A DNA stretch of 64,000 nucleotides from Candolleomyces eurysporus (lineage: Eukaryota; Basidiomycota; Agaricomycetes; Agaricales; Psathyrellaceae). Below are positions 1 through 12,120 of the stretch, piece by piece. Made by a program: the position numbers and the translations under genes. The notes beneath the pieces are model-generated. The model searched no databases. It was given only the letters and a program-made list of their open reading frames with translations, and was not told the origin of the DNA. Each line of letters opens with the position of its first letter. The first letter of the stretch is position 1. The DNA is taken from assembly GCA_027579435.1 (NCBI GenBank), contig JANBPK010000846.1:1-64000 (forward strand), given 5' to 3'.

Positions 1-649
1 CTCTATACCAACAAGTCACTAGAAAATCGCTACGCGCTAAGATGATCGGACTTGTGTCCATTTTCGGTTCTTCATAAACCCAATTTGTGGCCAAAATACC
101 CGACGCCCAACAACTAGGTTGGCTTGCCGTCTATGATTTTCGAGACGGTTTTCTCGCTGAGCCCGTAGTGAATCCAACGTCTTAGATTGTAATATGTGTG
201 CTGTCTTCAACCGTTCTTTTTGTTGCTTAGAGGGTATGCACTTGAGTTGTGTGAATTGAGACGGCAGAAGCCGCGTAAATCTAAAGACACAGCCGAATGA
301 TTGCCCTGGATAACTTTTTTGACTTCAACGGTGAAGAAATCCAATTGGCCGTTCTTCTGATCACGCGGTGCTGTTATCTCATATATTACTTGTCTGTCAA
401 GCTGAATGGAAGACTCGAAAAAGGGAATGGTCAGGCTCACACGCCAAATGCCAGGCTTGCGGTGCCTAGCTAAACCAAACCACAAGCCAACCCAGTTGAA
501 CCAGTACATCGAGGGCCTATCCTACACGGCAATATCCGCGTGGTTTCAAACTCAACCCTAGTTGAACCGCAGTCATCTGGAGTAAACTGGAACAACCCCC
601 CCTCTTTCCTCAGTAACGCTTCTTTCCACTTGCGTATGCGCCTTCAGCC
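1..649. other. no gene recognised at left edge
   Basis: I see no convincing coding region. A 100-codon minus-strand frame at 207-509 has no recognisable motif and no clear splice context. The DNA could be the upstream region of the plus-strand reading frame beginning at 650 or the tail of a gene outside the window. Confidence 0.4.
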
Positions 650-1207
650 ATGCCGTCAAAGACGAAAACATTTAAATCTGCCTATCACGTACATTCAAAG
701 GGCGCAAAGGTGATTCCTAAGTCTGGGGCCACCCCAACGTGTCGAGTACGGACTTCTATTTTTCATGCTTGTTTCACCCAGCGCTCATCCTCAGCCAAGA
801 ATTCTCCGGACGGTGCCGCTCAGCAGGGGGCCACTCTCGCTTCTTCCAGCAAAGGGAGCCCAACTCCAAGCCCAACTCCAAGCCCAACTCCCGCAACCAC
901 GATCACTGTTTTTTTAAATGCCAGCCGTGAAGATATCCTCGTTGAGCGGGTTTTGGAGAGATACGACTCGGTTTGGGAAGACATTATCCACCTCAATGAC
1001 AGGATACAAGCACGGTTCACCGAGTTGACGAGTTGCTCGAACGACATCTACACCCTTCATGCACACCTCAAGCAGCACAATTTTACGGCCCAAGAAAGAC
1101 GACTTGCTCAGATTCTCGACACAGGTGTGAACATCCCTGTCTTTGCTTCGTTCTGCACGACTGAATGGTTCCAACAGTCAGAATCCGCGAGCCTAATGCG
1201 ACGATAA
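650..1207 (+). CDS. hypothetical protein with Thr/Pro/Ser repeat and coiled-coil-like tail
   Basis: An uninterrupted 185-codon frame that I do not recognise. Residues 1-60 are basic and Ser/Thr-rich. A short PTPS repeat follows near residues 70-82, encoded by a tandem 12-bp repeat at about 858-890. The C-terminal half (about 90-165) is charged and leucine-rich (VERVLERYDSVWEDIIHLND), compatible with a helical or coiled-coil segment. It may be one exon of a longer gene. It resembles in style the small coiled-coil gene on the other strand at 1496-2086, but I cannot show homology. No function is proposed. Confidence 0.35.
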   Translation: MPSKTKTFKSAYHVHSKGAKVIPKSGATPTCRVRTSIFHACFTQRSSSAKNSPDGAAQQGATLASSSKGSPTPSPTPSPTPATTITVFLNASREDILVERVLERYDSVWEDIIHLNDRIQARFTELTSCSNDIYTLHAHLKQHNFTAQERRLAQILDTGVNIPVFASFCTTEWFQQSESASLMRR

Positions 1208-1495
1208 CTTCCAGAAAAGCGGTTGAAACGTGAGGTTGAAACGCTCTCCAATCGATGTATATTACTTCTTGGAATTTACGTAGACTACGCTTACAACCTC
1301 AAGTCCGATGCCTTGTTCCTTCTAAGTCCCTCGTGGGAAAGTCACAGGATTTCTAAAATATCCTGTGGCTTTTGATGGCGCTGCCTTCTTTTGGAAATTG
1401 ATCCGAATTGGGGAATCGCGCCTGCGCATTTCAGAGTCGACGACAGAAACAACATATACAGAGGTGCTACAAGAAAAAAAACGAGTTCCTATCCT

Positions 1496-2086
1496 CTAGC
1501 ATATCGCTTGGCTACAGGCAAAGAAAGCGGAGCCGTCGTAATCAGAGGGAAGTGCGCTGGTAAGGCGTTCAATCGTGAGTTCAGCGTTTTTCAAGCTGAC
1601 GTATTGCTTCCTGGACGTGTCCTTCTCCTCTCTTATAACGTCTAAAGCCATGTTGTAGTCGCTTTCCAATGCTTCAAATTGCTGTTCTCCTACTTCGAGA
1701 GCATCGCGTAAGTCCTGGAAGTCGTGCACAAGCGCTTCAACTTTTGCCTGAAACACGTCAACCTGACACGCCAGAAGGTTCAAGCCCTTCTTCATCAATT
1801 CCGCGTGCTTCCCCATATTCGGGTCCACAGGTCTTGGTGCGAAGCTCGTCATCGGCGCCTGGAGCTGCTGGTTCAAAACAGCGATCTTCTTTCGAGACCT
1901 AGTCTTTCCTATGGTAAAGATTAACACGTCAAGAAGCTCCTAATACAAGTCTTGTTACTTACCCTCCTGGACAGATGTTACCGGTGATCCCTGAGCATCA
2001 GGGAGTTTGTTCTCATCAGTCGGCTTCTTGCGACGTTTGATAGACGTGCGAGCCGAGGAAGAAAGGGAGGCAGTTGCTTTGGGCAT
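1496..2086 (-). CDS. hypothetical coiled-coil protein, two exons
   Basis: Two exons join cleanly: 2086-1963, a 54-nt intron with donor gtaagt and acceptor catag, then 1908-1496, giving 178 aa. The N-terminus is basic (SIKRRKKP) and could act as a nuclear signal. From about residue 70 to 165 the sequence is a continuous charged and hydrophobic heptad-like helix (LNLLACQVDVFQAKVEAL, DLRDALEVGEQQFEALE). The in-phase splice supports a real gene. The family is unknown to me. It lies about 330 bp upstream of the transposase gene and is divergent from it, so it may be a passenger of the same repeat-rich block. Confidence 0.5.
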
Positions 2087-2417
2087 CAGAATGGGAATAC
2101 AGGGATAATGGCTGGTACTCACCGTCTTGAACCCATATATATGGGAGCGAAGCCCTGCAAGGTGCAGCGTTTCAAGTTGTCAAAGTTCCGTACGAGTCAT
2201 CGCAAGCACAGGTTTCTGCTGCGGCGTCCAATCTATGTCATGTATTGCTGTAGAGCTGTAGAGCGTTGACAGAAAGAAGCCCATACGCAGTTGAGAGCGG
2301 GCTCATAGCTGAGAGCCCTTCGCAAGATCACTCCACCCTCTCTCATTGCTGGCTCGGTCGTGTCCCGCAGTTCATATCTTAGCACCTCCGAGGACCTCCT
2401 AGATCCTAAACGTATCC

Positions 2418-5400
2418 ATGGCTTCGAGCGGGCATAGACGGAAACGCGACTGCACCTCCCTCTCAAGCAGTAATCTCTGCGGAGCCTGCAGAAAGTCGTT
2501 CTCAGCCTCCCACATTCTCGCCAAGCATCAAAGAAAGTGTCAAGACACTGCTCGAGAATTAGAGGAGCTGAGAAGTCGGGCGATTCAATTGCAAGAATCA
2601 GTGAAACGCAGGCGGCTTGACGCAGCTGGCGCCTTTGAGAGCATTCGAGAGCCTCAAGCTGTAAGTGATACTAGCTGTTAATCATCCCCGCTCAGAGTCC
2701 ACGTCCTTATTAATTGTAGCATCTGAGTCGAACACTAGCAGTCGAAGGCCAACCACATGAAACCTCGCCTCAAGACCAACTCGTGCAACATAACGAAGAT
2801 ATCCGATCCAACGAAGGTACCGATTCCCAAAGGTTTCCAGAGCCACGACCAGCAGATGCTACTCGAGGTACGGTTGACTCATTAATCGAGGAGTATCCCT
2901 TAGTCTAACCGATGAAAAGGGGAGCCTCCTGAAGCTGAAGCCAGAATCCCGGTAGGAGCGTCACAAAAGGCAGGACCCTTGCGATACTCTCACTCGACGA
3001 TGGACTCCTTCGGGTTGAAGAAGCGTTACTACTCCGACAAACTCCCAGTGCACGACCCCGACATGAAACAGACGAAACATGACCTCTATGACTCCCCATA
3101 TCATATGCACCAGTCTGCAGATGATTTTGAAGCCCAGGCCAATGCCTCCGGAGATTCTGAAACGCCATCCTTTGGTCCGTTTCCCAACCTATCGTCCTTT
3201 GAGCTGGGCGAATGGTTCTATGGTCAGGGCGTACAGAAATCTCTCAAGGACTTCAAGGCCCTCATTCAGCTCCTGACGAGTCCTGGATTCTCTATTTCCG
3301 ACATCCAAAACACCAGGTGGAAAAAGGTTTTTCAAGATTTAGGAAAGAATAAGGAAGAACTCAAGCCCTCAGAGTCCGAATGGATTGATGATTCAGGGTG
3401 GAAGACAACGGACATCGAGATTGAAGTTCCTATCCATCATCGAATGGGTTCCGGGAAAGGCGTTGAGAAACACGTAGCTGGAAAGCTTTTTCACCGGAGC
3501 ATTGTCTCAATTGTTGAAGAAAAAATGAAGAATGCTAGCGACTCAAGATTCTTCCACCACGACGGACATGAACTGCTCTGGAGCCCCGACAAATCCGACA
3601 ACTCCCCAGAAATCAGGGTTCTGTCAGAGTTCTACCACTCTGACGCCTTTCTACAAGCACAGAATGAGGTCAGGGATTTGCCTCCTCCCCAAATCAAGGG
3701 CTGCGATTTACCGCGTGTTCTCCTCGGATTGATGTTTTGGTCGGATGCAACCCACTTGTCCACGTTTTCGACCTCCAAACTTTGGCCACTATACATGCTC
3801 TTTGCCAACGAGTCAAAGCATCGAAGGGGCGCCGATCTGTGCAACCATGTTGCATATTTTGACGTCGTACGTACTACTTGGAATTGGCACTGTGGGGATA
3901 CAAGAAACTGATTTCTTTCCTGAACTAGTTACCAGACAGTTTCAAAGACTACGTCACTGGGAGGACAGGAGGCAAAGTACCACCCAACGGTTTCACGGCT
4001 CACCTCAACCGAGAGCTCTTTCACGCGCAGTGGGCGATTTTACTGGATGATGAACTCCTCAAGGCGATCGAGGAAGGAATTGTAATAACATGTCGCGATG
4101 GAATCCAACGAAGGTTTTTCATCCGAATCTTCACATATTCTGCCGACTATCCTGAGAAGTATGTCCTACAACTTTTGTGCATTGGCCCATTTCTNCCCCC
4201 CTTCTGCTGTCGTTCATGAGTGCCGTGCTGATTAGTTTCTTTAGAGTGCTCATAGCAACTATCAAAAATCGCGGGGATTGCCCATGCGTTCGCTGTCTTG
4301 TTCAGAAAAAGAATCTGAGCCAGATGGGCACTCCTGAAGATATGACCTTCAGGGCGAATCACCCTCGGGTGGATGATGCCGAACGGCAGGGTCGGGTAGA
4401 GAAGGCAAGAGGGGTCATTCAAGGTGGCGCTGCTGTCAATGGCAAGCCAGTTATGCGTGAACTGAAGAACGCTGAAGTTCCTACCGTTGTAAGTGAATGT
4501 CGGCCAAAGACGTTGCTGTTTGAAAACTTACCAAGTCTCTGCACCATAGAACGCCTTTTCCAAACGCCTACGCGCCTTGGGATTTGATATTTTCTCAGCA
4601 TTGGTCGTAGATCTTTTGCATGATTACGAAATTGGTGTCTGGAAGGCGCTCTTCATCCATCTTATCAGAGTTTTAGAAGCTTCATCGACCGGGTCTGTCC
4701 TCGTGAATGAGCTTGATAAACGGTAGGCAGCCACTTCACATTTCTGGAAGAATGGTGCCTAAACTCTCCATCGACTACCTAGCTATCGAGCTATGCCGGT
4801 ATTCAACCAAACGATTCGGAAGTTCTCGTCCAATGTGTCAGAACTAAAACGCAGAGCAGCACGGGACTATGAAGATCTGCTACAGGTAAGCCCACACTGC
4901 CGTCTTTGCAAATTCTTCTCTCACCGTTTTTCAGTGCTCTATACCGGCGTTTGACGGACTTTTGCCTGAGCCATTGAACGGAATCGTTTTGAAGTTACTA
5001 TACGTGAACGCTCGATGGCATGCCGTTGCAAAGTTGAGAATGCAGACGGAGCCGACTCTCGTTGTCCTCGAGCAGGCAACAACGCTGCTAGGTGAACAGT
5101 ATCGCTCATTCATCGAAGAAACGGCAAACATCGAGACCCTCGAGCTGCCGAAGGAGGCGGAAAGAAGGATGAAGGCGGCATCGAAGAAGTCGAGCAAGGC
5201 CAAACCTTCGCCTAGTTTCAGGATCGTTCAAGCCGCTAAAAGCTCAAGTTCCGTCCCCATCTCGTCGGAAAGAGGAGTTGCCATCGAAAGTAATGTTGCT
5301 CAAGTGCAACGTCCTCCAAACGTCAGGGGCAATAAAACCACACGACGGCCTAAAAAGCTCAATATCTCAACGATTAAGTTCCACGTCATTGGACACTATC

Positions 5401-6965
5401 CTAAAGTCATCCGTTATTTTGGTCCTTCCGATTTGTTTTCCACCAAATGGGTATGACTCTTGCGGAGATGACTTTTCTTGTGTTTCACTAATTCGGATTA
5501 CCAGGGCGAGCACTGGCATGGGAAGAGCAAAGGGTGGTCCAAACGCACCTCACGAAAGTTCATTCGCAAAGAAATATCTCAGCATGAACGTCGACAAGCG
5601 CGTGTCAGGAGAATCAGACGCCGAATTTTGTCCAATGCAAAGTCGGAAGAAGCTCGCGAACTCCGCGAGCAACAAGAGGCTGCAAGAAATCCCGATATCC
5701 ACCATTACATCGGCCAATCTCGACAAATACCAATGCTGTGCACGAAATTCTTTCAAAACGGAAGCCTCTCAACGGATGTCGCATGCTCGGTGGGTAAACA
5801 ATGTGCATCCCTTCGCGATTATACTGACAACGTCATCGGTGCAGTCCTTTATTCGAAATTTGAAGCAGCACCTCCTCCCCAGATTTGTTGCTGCAGCGGC
5901 ACCAAATCTGGATGCTCAGCAGCTGAGTGAGCTGATCCAAGCTCAGGGGTGGGCGAATATTATTCTCAAAGACAATCGATTCTACTCCCACAAGATCATG
6001 AGGATCAAGTACACAGCCTATAACACAAGGCGGGACGAAGATATCATCCATCTCGACACGGATCGGTGTAACGTGATGCTCGTCAATCCAGAGTACACCC
6101 GCGGCTCTTCTTTGCACCCCTTCTTTTATGCCAAAGTCATCGGAATTCTGCACGCGGAGGTCGGCTACGTCGGGAGTGTCGGTGGTTTTACGGAGTATCA
6201 TACGATCGAATTCCTATGGGTTCGATGGTTTCGAGTTTGCCCGTCAACCGACATGGAGCTGGATAAAGCTGAGCTCCTCCCGCTCTCTAACCCGGAATCT
6301 CAAGGTTTCATCGACCCTAATCAAGTACTTCGGGCATGCCATATGATCCCCTGCTTCAAGAGCGGCAAGAGATTCCCTGATGGGAAGGGAACGTCAGAAC
6401 TTGCACAAGACGGTACAGATTGGAATGAATATTTCATAAACAGGTACGCAATCTGGTAATGCTAATAGTCGGAGCCAATCGGACTAACAAAGTCAATGAA
6501 ACAGGTTTGTTGACAGGGATATGTTCATGCGTTACGAGTGGGGGCTTGCCGTTGGGCATTTGTACACACACCATGACGCCGCGGCAGCCTATCGGGAGAT
6601 TGTCCAAAACTCGAGTCCTAATAATGGCGTGGTTTCAGAAGTACCCAACATCGCTGAGGCATCGAATTCCAACTTAGGGAACAATCCCCTGATCGAAGAG
6701 GAGGACCCGCGAGGAGAGGGCGACCCACAAGGAGAGGGCGACCCACAAGGAGGGGGCGACCTACAAGGAGAGGGCGACCCACAAGGAGAGGGCAACCTGC
6801 GAGAGGAGGGGGAAGAANGGCGAGGGGGAGGACGAGGATGAGGAAGAAGGCAAGGACGAGGACGAGGACGAGGATGGAGAATCTGAAAGCGACAGCGATG
6901 ATGAGTATGACAGACGGGTGGAGACCGAAGAAGAGAGAGAACTTACCATATTTGGTAGAGACTAG
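2418..6965 (+). CDS. Plavaka-type DNA transposase (nearly complete)
   Basis: A spliced gene whose exons join in phase: 2418-2660, 2720-2867, 2920-3866, 3929-4158, 4245-4488, 4550 onward, and several more. The N-terminus has a zinc-finger-like CGACRKSFSASHILAKHQRKC segment (first 18 residues CGACRKSFSASHILAKHQ). The core carries signatures I associate with the Plavaka family of Agaricomycetes: PIHHRMGSGKG, CDLPRVLLGLMFWSDATHL, FHAQWAILLDDELL, YSADYPEK, CPCVRCL, VVDLLHDYEIGVWKALF, ARWHAVAKLRM and ERRQARVRRIRRR. The C-terminus (from about 6700) is a six-unit EGDPQG repeat followed by a Glu/Asp-rich tail ending LTIFGRD. The protein should cut and paste the element in the nucleus. The only coding defect is the N at 6818, which shifts the frame; omitting it restores the acidic tail to the stop at 6963-6965. 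I did not identify terminal inverted repeats. Confidence 0.88.
6703..6810 (+). repeat. 18-bp coding minisatellite in transposase C-terminus
   Basis: Six head-to-tail 18-bp units (6703, 6721, 6739, 6757, 6775, 6793), core cgacccacaaggagaggg, encode the hexapeptide GDPQGE with small variants. The unit length is a multiple of three, so copy-number change keeps the frame. Confidence 0.9.
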
Positions 6966-8085
6966 TGAAGAAACTTGAACGCTATGTTCTCCACTTCCAT
7001 TATTCCATCGTTCCAGATGTTGTGAAAAGAAAGTTGGGCATTCGTTGTGCGTGTAGAGGTCGAGAAGGTGAATTGGCTCACGCCCTGATGGTCTCAAGGT
7101 TCTGATACGGAAGTTGGTCAGTTCTGAAGGGGCGTTGGAAGGCCGACAGGACTATCCACGGGATGTAAGTATTGCTGGATTGGGATATATTCTTGTGATT
7201 AATTGCTTACCTCCTGAGCTGCGATAGCATGAACTATATAGTTTCATTCAAGCTGGAAGCGGCCGTGGAAGCCTACAGAATGACGATGGACGATACCACG
7301 ATATCTACTGATGAGTAACAGCTGAGCATCGAGGATGAATCGAGAGGATGGGGACCGGTGAGCAGCTACCCAGGGNTCTGCCTTGAGGGAGAGGATGGGG
7401 GCCAATGGACGGCTACCCATCTGCCTTGAGGGAGAGGATGGGGGCCGATGNACGACCACCCATCCATCTGCCTTAAGAGGATGAATGAGGACCGATGGAC
7501 GGCCACCCATCTGCTTTGAGAGGATGGGGGCCAATGAACGGCTACCCATCATCTGCCTTCTGCCTTGAGGGTCCACGGTGAGCGTAGTCCAGGATCCTAT
7601 GCGAAAAGAGAATTGAATTTCCAGGGAGTGGGGGCTCTCGTAGGCCACCTAAACCGTCCCAGCAAGTCAAGACCATCATTTCGAGGACGAGATTAGTAGG
7701 AAGCGTCAAGTCATGAGCTGAGCTGACTCGGAGTCTCAGGTGACGTAAGGCTCGCACGGTACCTGAGGCCTGAAGGCTCATCATCCATTCTTCCGCCATA
7801 CACACCAACTCTTCTACCTCCGAATGCACCCACCTCCAACTACTCAGTACTGCCGTCAGGGTGTAGTTCATCTGCACTCTGACTGACTCCCTATCTCGTG
7901 GATCGTGTTCATCACGGTTCACTTGAACATCGACTGGGTCTAGCGAATCGGAAAGGGAATACCTCGTCAGCACTCAAAGCGATACCCTTTCTACCTGGTC
8001 TCAGGAATTGTGCTCACCACTGGCTCGACCATTCAAGACTCTCCGCTTCGGCCTCTTCCATTGTTAACTCCCAAGTTTCATTAAC
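6966..8085. other. intergenic, no gene; contains minisatellite
   Basis: Between the transposase stop and the next start I see no gene. The stretch holds a minisatellite at about 7345-7570 (listed separately) and probably the 3' flank of the Plavaka element. Minus-strand open frames across 7244-7973 are low-complexity shadows of the repeat. Confidence 0.6.
7345..7570. repeat. minisatellite, about five units of 41-47 bp
   Basis: The unit is roughly gaggatgggggccaatggac followed by ggctacccatctgccttgag. It recurs at about 7345, 7390, 7431, 7477 and 7520 with length and base variation. Ns at 7376 and 7451 fall inside the array; the one at 7451 replaces a g present in sister units, so here N marks a base conflict rather than an insertion. 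Confidence 0.85.
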
Positions 8086-11067
8086 ATGGACAGCTTGAAC
8101 GTAGACTACCCATATATCCGGCGTCCGGTTCTCCCAACCCCAGGACTCAGGGGACTACCAAGCGCAATTCTGCAGAAACATGATGGGGATGGGGACAGGA
8201 TTCAGGTCAAGTTAAATACCAAGGGAAGCGGGTTTTTGTACGATTTCAATGGACAACGATTCTTCTCCCCCAATTGCAAACGTCCTGGCGTGAAACTTCC
8301 ACCTCCCCTCTTCGATCCGAACAATGGAATTCTGGGAGGTCGCGACTACCAATTCTTGGAGTTTTGCCAACCGCAATGGTGGACCAAGGCTCATGGTTAC
8401 TTCGCTTTTACGCCACTCTATCCCAGTGTATCCACACCTCCGTTTCAGCCCCTCATGCAGATTCCCAAGACCGCATACGACTTCGAACGTAAAATCCCCA
8501 TTCCACAGCCCAAAGTCTGGTCCACATGGCAGCTTCTACAAAGCAAAATCGTGCACGCCGTTCACCTCCTTCTTTTTGTCTCTGGAGCTGCCGCCGTTCG
8601 CCCTGCCTATCCGTGTGCCCGCATTGACAGCAAAGTGGAGTCAGGCAAAATAGGGAAGGCGGAATTAAAGAAAGATATTTTCACCGCTTTCTCTTGGTTC
8701 CCGATCTGGTTTGGATGCCTCGCGTATGCGATCGCTGTCAGCGAAGCCATGACCCAGGAGGCACAGAATTTGAACATCCGATGCATACCAAAGTGGATCG
8801 AAATCCTGCTGGTTGACGGTCGCAAAGATCTCGACTCTCAGCAAGATGGAGTCGGTGTAATCAATCCCAGAGGGCTTACACTCGACGAGACATTTGTGTC
8901 TGACCTTGCAAATAGCTGTGTCGGGCGTTTTGATGGCTCGGTCGAAAGAGTGGGGGCGTTTGTCGCGATCCCGGCTGACGACAAGGAGGATGCTGTATCC
9001 ATCGATTGGTTGGTAGCCTGCCATGTGCCAGTATGGTATGCATGGGGCCAAAGGGAGGAGGAAATCGCTCGCAAGAATCCTTACTGGCAGCGGTATGCCC
9101 CTCCTCCTGATGCCGTGCAAGTTACCTCAGGGGGGAGTGACTATGAAGGTCGTCAGGGTTCAAGTGGGTCGACAGCGCTTGCTCAACCGGATACTCCTGC
9201 TTTGGACAACACACCCACGAGCAGTCAGCCATCAAAGCACTATCCTGTACAACGAGAGCTGGAGCCACACGAAAGGACCTGGGAGGCTTTTTTCAAACAG
9301 CGTGCACCCATTCGTGCTGACGTGTTGGCGAAGGAAACTCCCAAGGAGAGAGTCAGGCGAGAGGACCGGGAGCGCTGCCCCCCNTACCAGTACTCGAAAG
9401 ACTCGCTTCTTTGAGTGGGATAGAGACGAACAGGGTGTATTTGTGAGGCAGAAGGTTGAAGGAGAAGATTGGGAGGATCTCTTTGGCGACGAGGGAAGAT
9501 ATGGAACGCGACAAGCAAAGTATGACAGTGTATTCAATGAATGGGACCTGTGCGAGTATTTCGGCCCTCCAGACGACGCCCAGCTGCTACATCAGGCCGA
9601 AACAGACGCAGAATTTTATGGATGCACCGTATCCGAGTCCCTTTTGCGATTGCGGGCTTATTGGGGCTTAGCGGAACAAGAACAAGGGGAACACGAGCAT
9701 GCAGTTGGGGGTTGGGGGGTGGTCAACGGCGATCGGACATCACCTCGGCAAATGAGTGTCGACGAAGAAGCATGGGATGACGTTCACGATTGTTCCCCAA
9801 TTCCTTTACCCCCTCAACAGCGTGAGATTCCTACCATGGCCTACAGGTTGTTTGGCTATACGCCTCCCCTCATTTCTCCCGATTGCGGAAACCCCAAGTC
9901 GTCACTATCGTCCAACGTAGCAATTGGAGGCTGGATTCCCAAAACGCTTGGCATCTCGAAACAGGTCCCGGCAAAAGACCCATTTTGGTCAACCCAAGCT
10001 GGTCAAGGAATAGCCAGGTTCTTGCATCCGCTCGCACAACCACACGGTCTGGCTTCAAGTGACTCTTGGGATCTGTCTATGGACAATTGGATGCCAGTTG
10101 CTTCGCTTCCAAGGTTCAAACTGCTTTGGAGGTCGATGACGGATGTTTCAGTCCAAAAAAANCGAATGGGACAATATGGAGGGCCTTCGTAGCCACCTTG
10201 CTGAGGAACCTCGACAGGCGTTTTGGTTCGCTGGCGATCATGGTCAACGGTGGCGGATAGGCAGCACATCCGCTTCAGTTGCACTTTTGATCTGTCGCAT
10301 GGACCAATCTTTAGTGGATCCGATCTCTATTGTACGTCACCTGGTGGGGCAAGGGGTTCGCTTTCAGACTTGGGAGGGAAGGCTTTCCGTACCAAAACCC
10401 TTCGTTCGAACTACCAGACGCCTGAGCAAGTTTCGGCGCGAGCACTACCGATTCACAAAAGACGATTTTGAAAGCTATTTGCTCACTCGTCAGAGTCTCC
10501 TGAGAGGATCAGCTTCCGCTTGCAGGGCAGCACTGATAAGGGGTGGTATTATTTGGAGGCTAGCTTTGGAAGACGTTAGTTTTGATTGTGTTTTTGCTGG
10601 ACCGAGCATTGAAGCGCTTGAAGGAAGCGGTATCACTCGCGGGAACGGACAAGGTGCCTTTTTGGTGGATGACAAGTTGAATATAGATGAGTTGGAGTGT
10701 ATTTGCGGCCTTTATGAGACTGTTCTAAGTACGTGTTCATTTTTCTGACAATCGTGTAGCACCTCCAATATGATGCTGCTTTACAGGTTATGACGACAAA
10801 CATGCGACGAAACAACGAGGCCGCCTGTATTGGTGGCCCCCTGCCGATCTCTGGGAGCAGCTCAATGGCGTTTGCGGATGGACTTCAGATGCGGAAAATT
10901 ATTACCAGAATCGACTCTCCGAGATACACCGCAGCTACGAACCTTTACCTCGGAGCGAATGGCGGAAGCGGCTGGGCAAGTCATCCCAAGTTCTTCGTTT
11001 GGCCTCCACTGTCGAGAAGCATTCTCAAGAATTTATCACTACATATGGCCCGAGGAATACCTACTGA
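8086..11067 (+). CDS. large uncharacterised agaricomycete protein, possibly transposon-associated
   Basis: One long frame begins at 8086 (MDSLNVDYPYIRRPVLP) and continues through two +1 shifts that coincide exactly with Ns at 9384 (after a C run) and 10162 (after an A run). Dropping both Ns gives one frame. A donor at about 10731 (gtacgt) and an acceptor at 10788 (tttacag) then join to a last exon encoding YDDKHATKQRGRLYWWPP and ending at 11067. Landmarks are IDWLVACHVPVWYAWG, WEAFF, YDSVFNEWDLC and WWPPADLWEQLNG. From memory, proteins with this layout are multi-copy and uncharacterised in mushroom genomes; no catalytic motif is evident. It lies about 1.1 kb downstream of the transposase in the same orientation. 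Total length is roughly 970 aa. An accessory role for a mobile element is only a guess. Confidence 0.7.
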
Positions 11068-11640
11068 TGTTGGCCTGGTGTCTCTGAAATTACTTCCTAA
11101 TACTCTGGATTCGGATGATCGTTTTTTGCCTCGTTTTCCTCACCCCACATCTAGAACCATACTCAGTCTTCTTCCATTTCGGCCTTTGATTCCAACCTCC
11201 CTCTTCTTCTTGATCCATTCTGTCTGCTGTAATAGATATACGATATACTATTGGTACCTCCTTGCCGATCCTTGGCTGTTTGGCTAGTGATCGGGTTCGC
11301 ATCGTGCAAAGGATTTTTGCAAATCTTCCAAAGTCGAATTTTTGCCACGTTTAACCTGAATTGTTCTTACCAATCGTAACGACACATGAAACGTCAGTCT
11401 GGCTATGGGAGACTCGCGTTTAACGCAGACCACGACTCTGGAACTCGTCTCACGAGGTGCTGTGGGGCGGGCCTAACCAAACTAGGTCCTCGACGGTATG
11501 AACCGCAGCTGTTCCCATCAGGTACCAGGTACTATAAGAGCACGGTTGACCTGTCACAGTTGAGAATGTAACGCTCGTTTCTTTTCCTTTGCTCTCACCG
11601 TCGCACCTGCTTCACCTTCCCGGATAGACTTATTTCAATC
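11068..11640. other. intergenic, no gene recognised
   Basis: Pyrimidine-rich DNA follows the stop at 11067. Short open frames on both strands lack motifs or plausible splicing. Confidence 0.5.
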
Positions 11641-12115
11641 AGCTTGCGGGTGAGCCACTCCTTTCTTCTTCGTGGTTAATAGCTGATTGTCTTATGACTC
11701 TCCCCACTTGCTCAGGGACTCGTCAGTAAACCCTTTATTTCATAATGAATGACCTCGCTGACCGCGTTCCGCTATGTCAGACTTGCTCAAAACAGCCAGT
11801 GAGTCAATTCTTTATCTTCGTGGACAATGACTAACCATGTGATACATCCCCAGACTTGCTCAGGTCGACTTGTCAGTAAGCCCCTTTGTTTGATTAATGA
11901 CTGTCGCTGACCGTGTTAGACTTGTTCAGGCCGGTTCGTAAGTAAGCGCTATCACACCATTCTGTTCATTGATTGCCACTGACTGCGTCCCGCCTTCCCA
12001 GACTTGCTCAATCTGGGTGCCGTTCCCCATACCTCTTTTCTTTTTATCTTTCTTTTTTCTTTTATCAGTTTGCTCCCTCTTGGAACCGTGCTGTCTGTCG
12101 TAAGTTTACTTTTTC
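11641..12115 (+). repeat. tandem microexon-like units
   Basis: Repeated units each show acceptor AG, an 18-nt core starting ACTTGYTCA, a donor-like GTNAGT, and CTRAC shortly before the next AG. Cores start at about 11781 (ACTTGCTCAAAACAGCCA), 11854 (ACTTGCTCAGGTCGACTT) and 11919 (ACTTGTTCAGGCCGGTTC), with a further one at 12001 and a degenerate one near 11707. Spacers between the cores are about 48-64 nt, the fungal intron size. Read in one frame the cores give TCSKQP, TCSGRL and TCSGRF. Flanking segments (CTTGCGG at 11642; TTTGCTCCC at 12069) also sit between splice-like sites. Whether this is an expressed gene or a decayed minisatellite cannot be settled by eye. Confidence 0.5.
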
Positions 12116-12120
12116 TTCNA

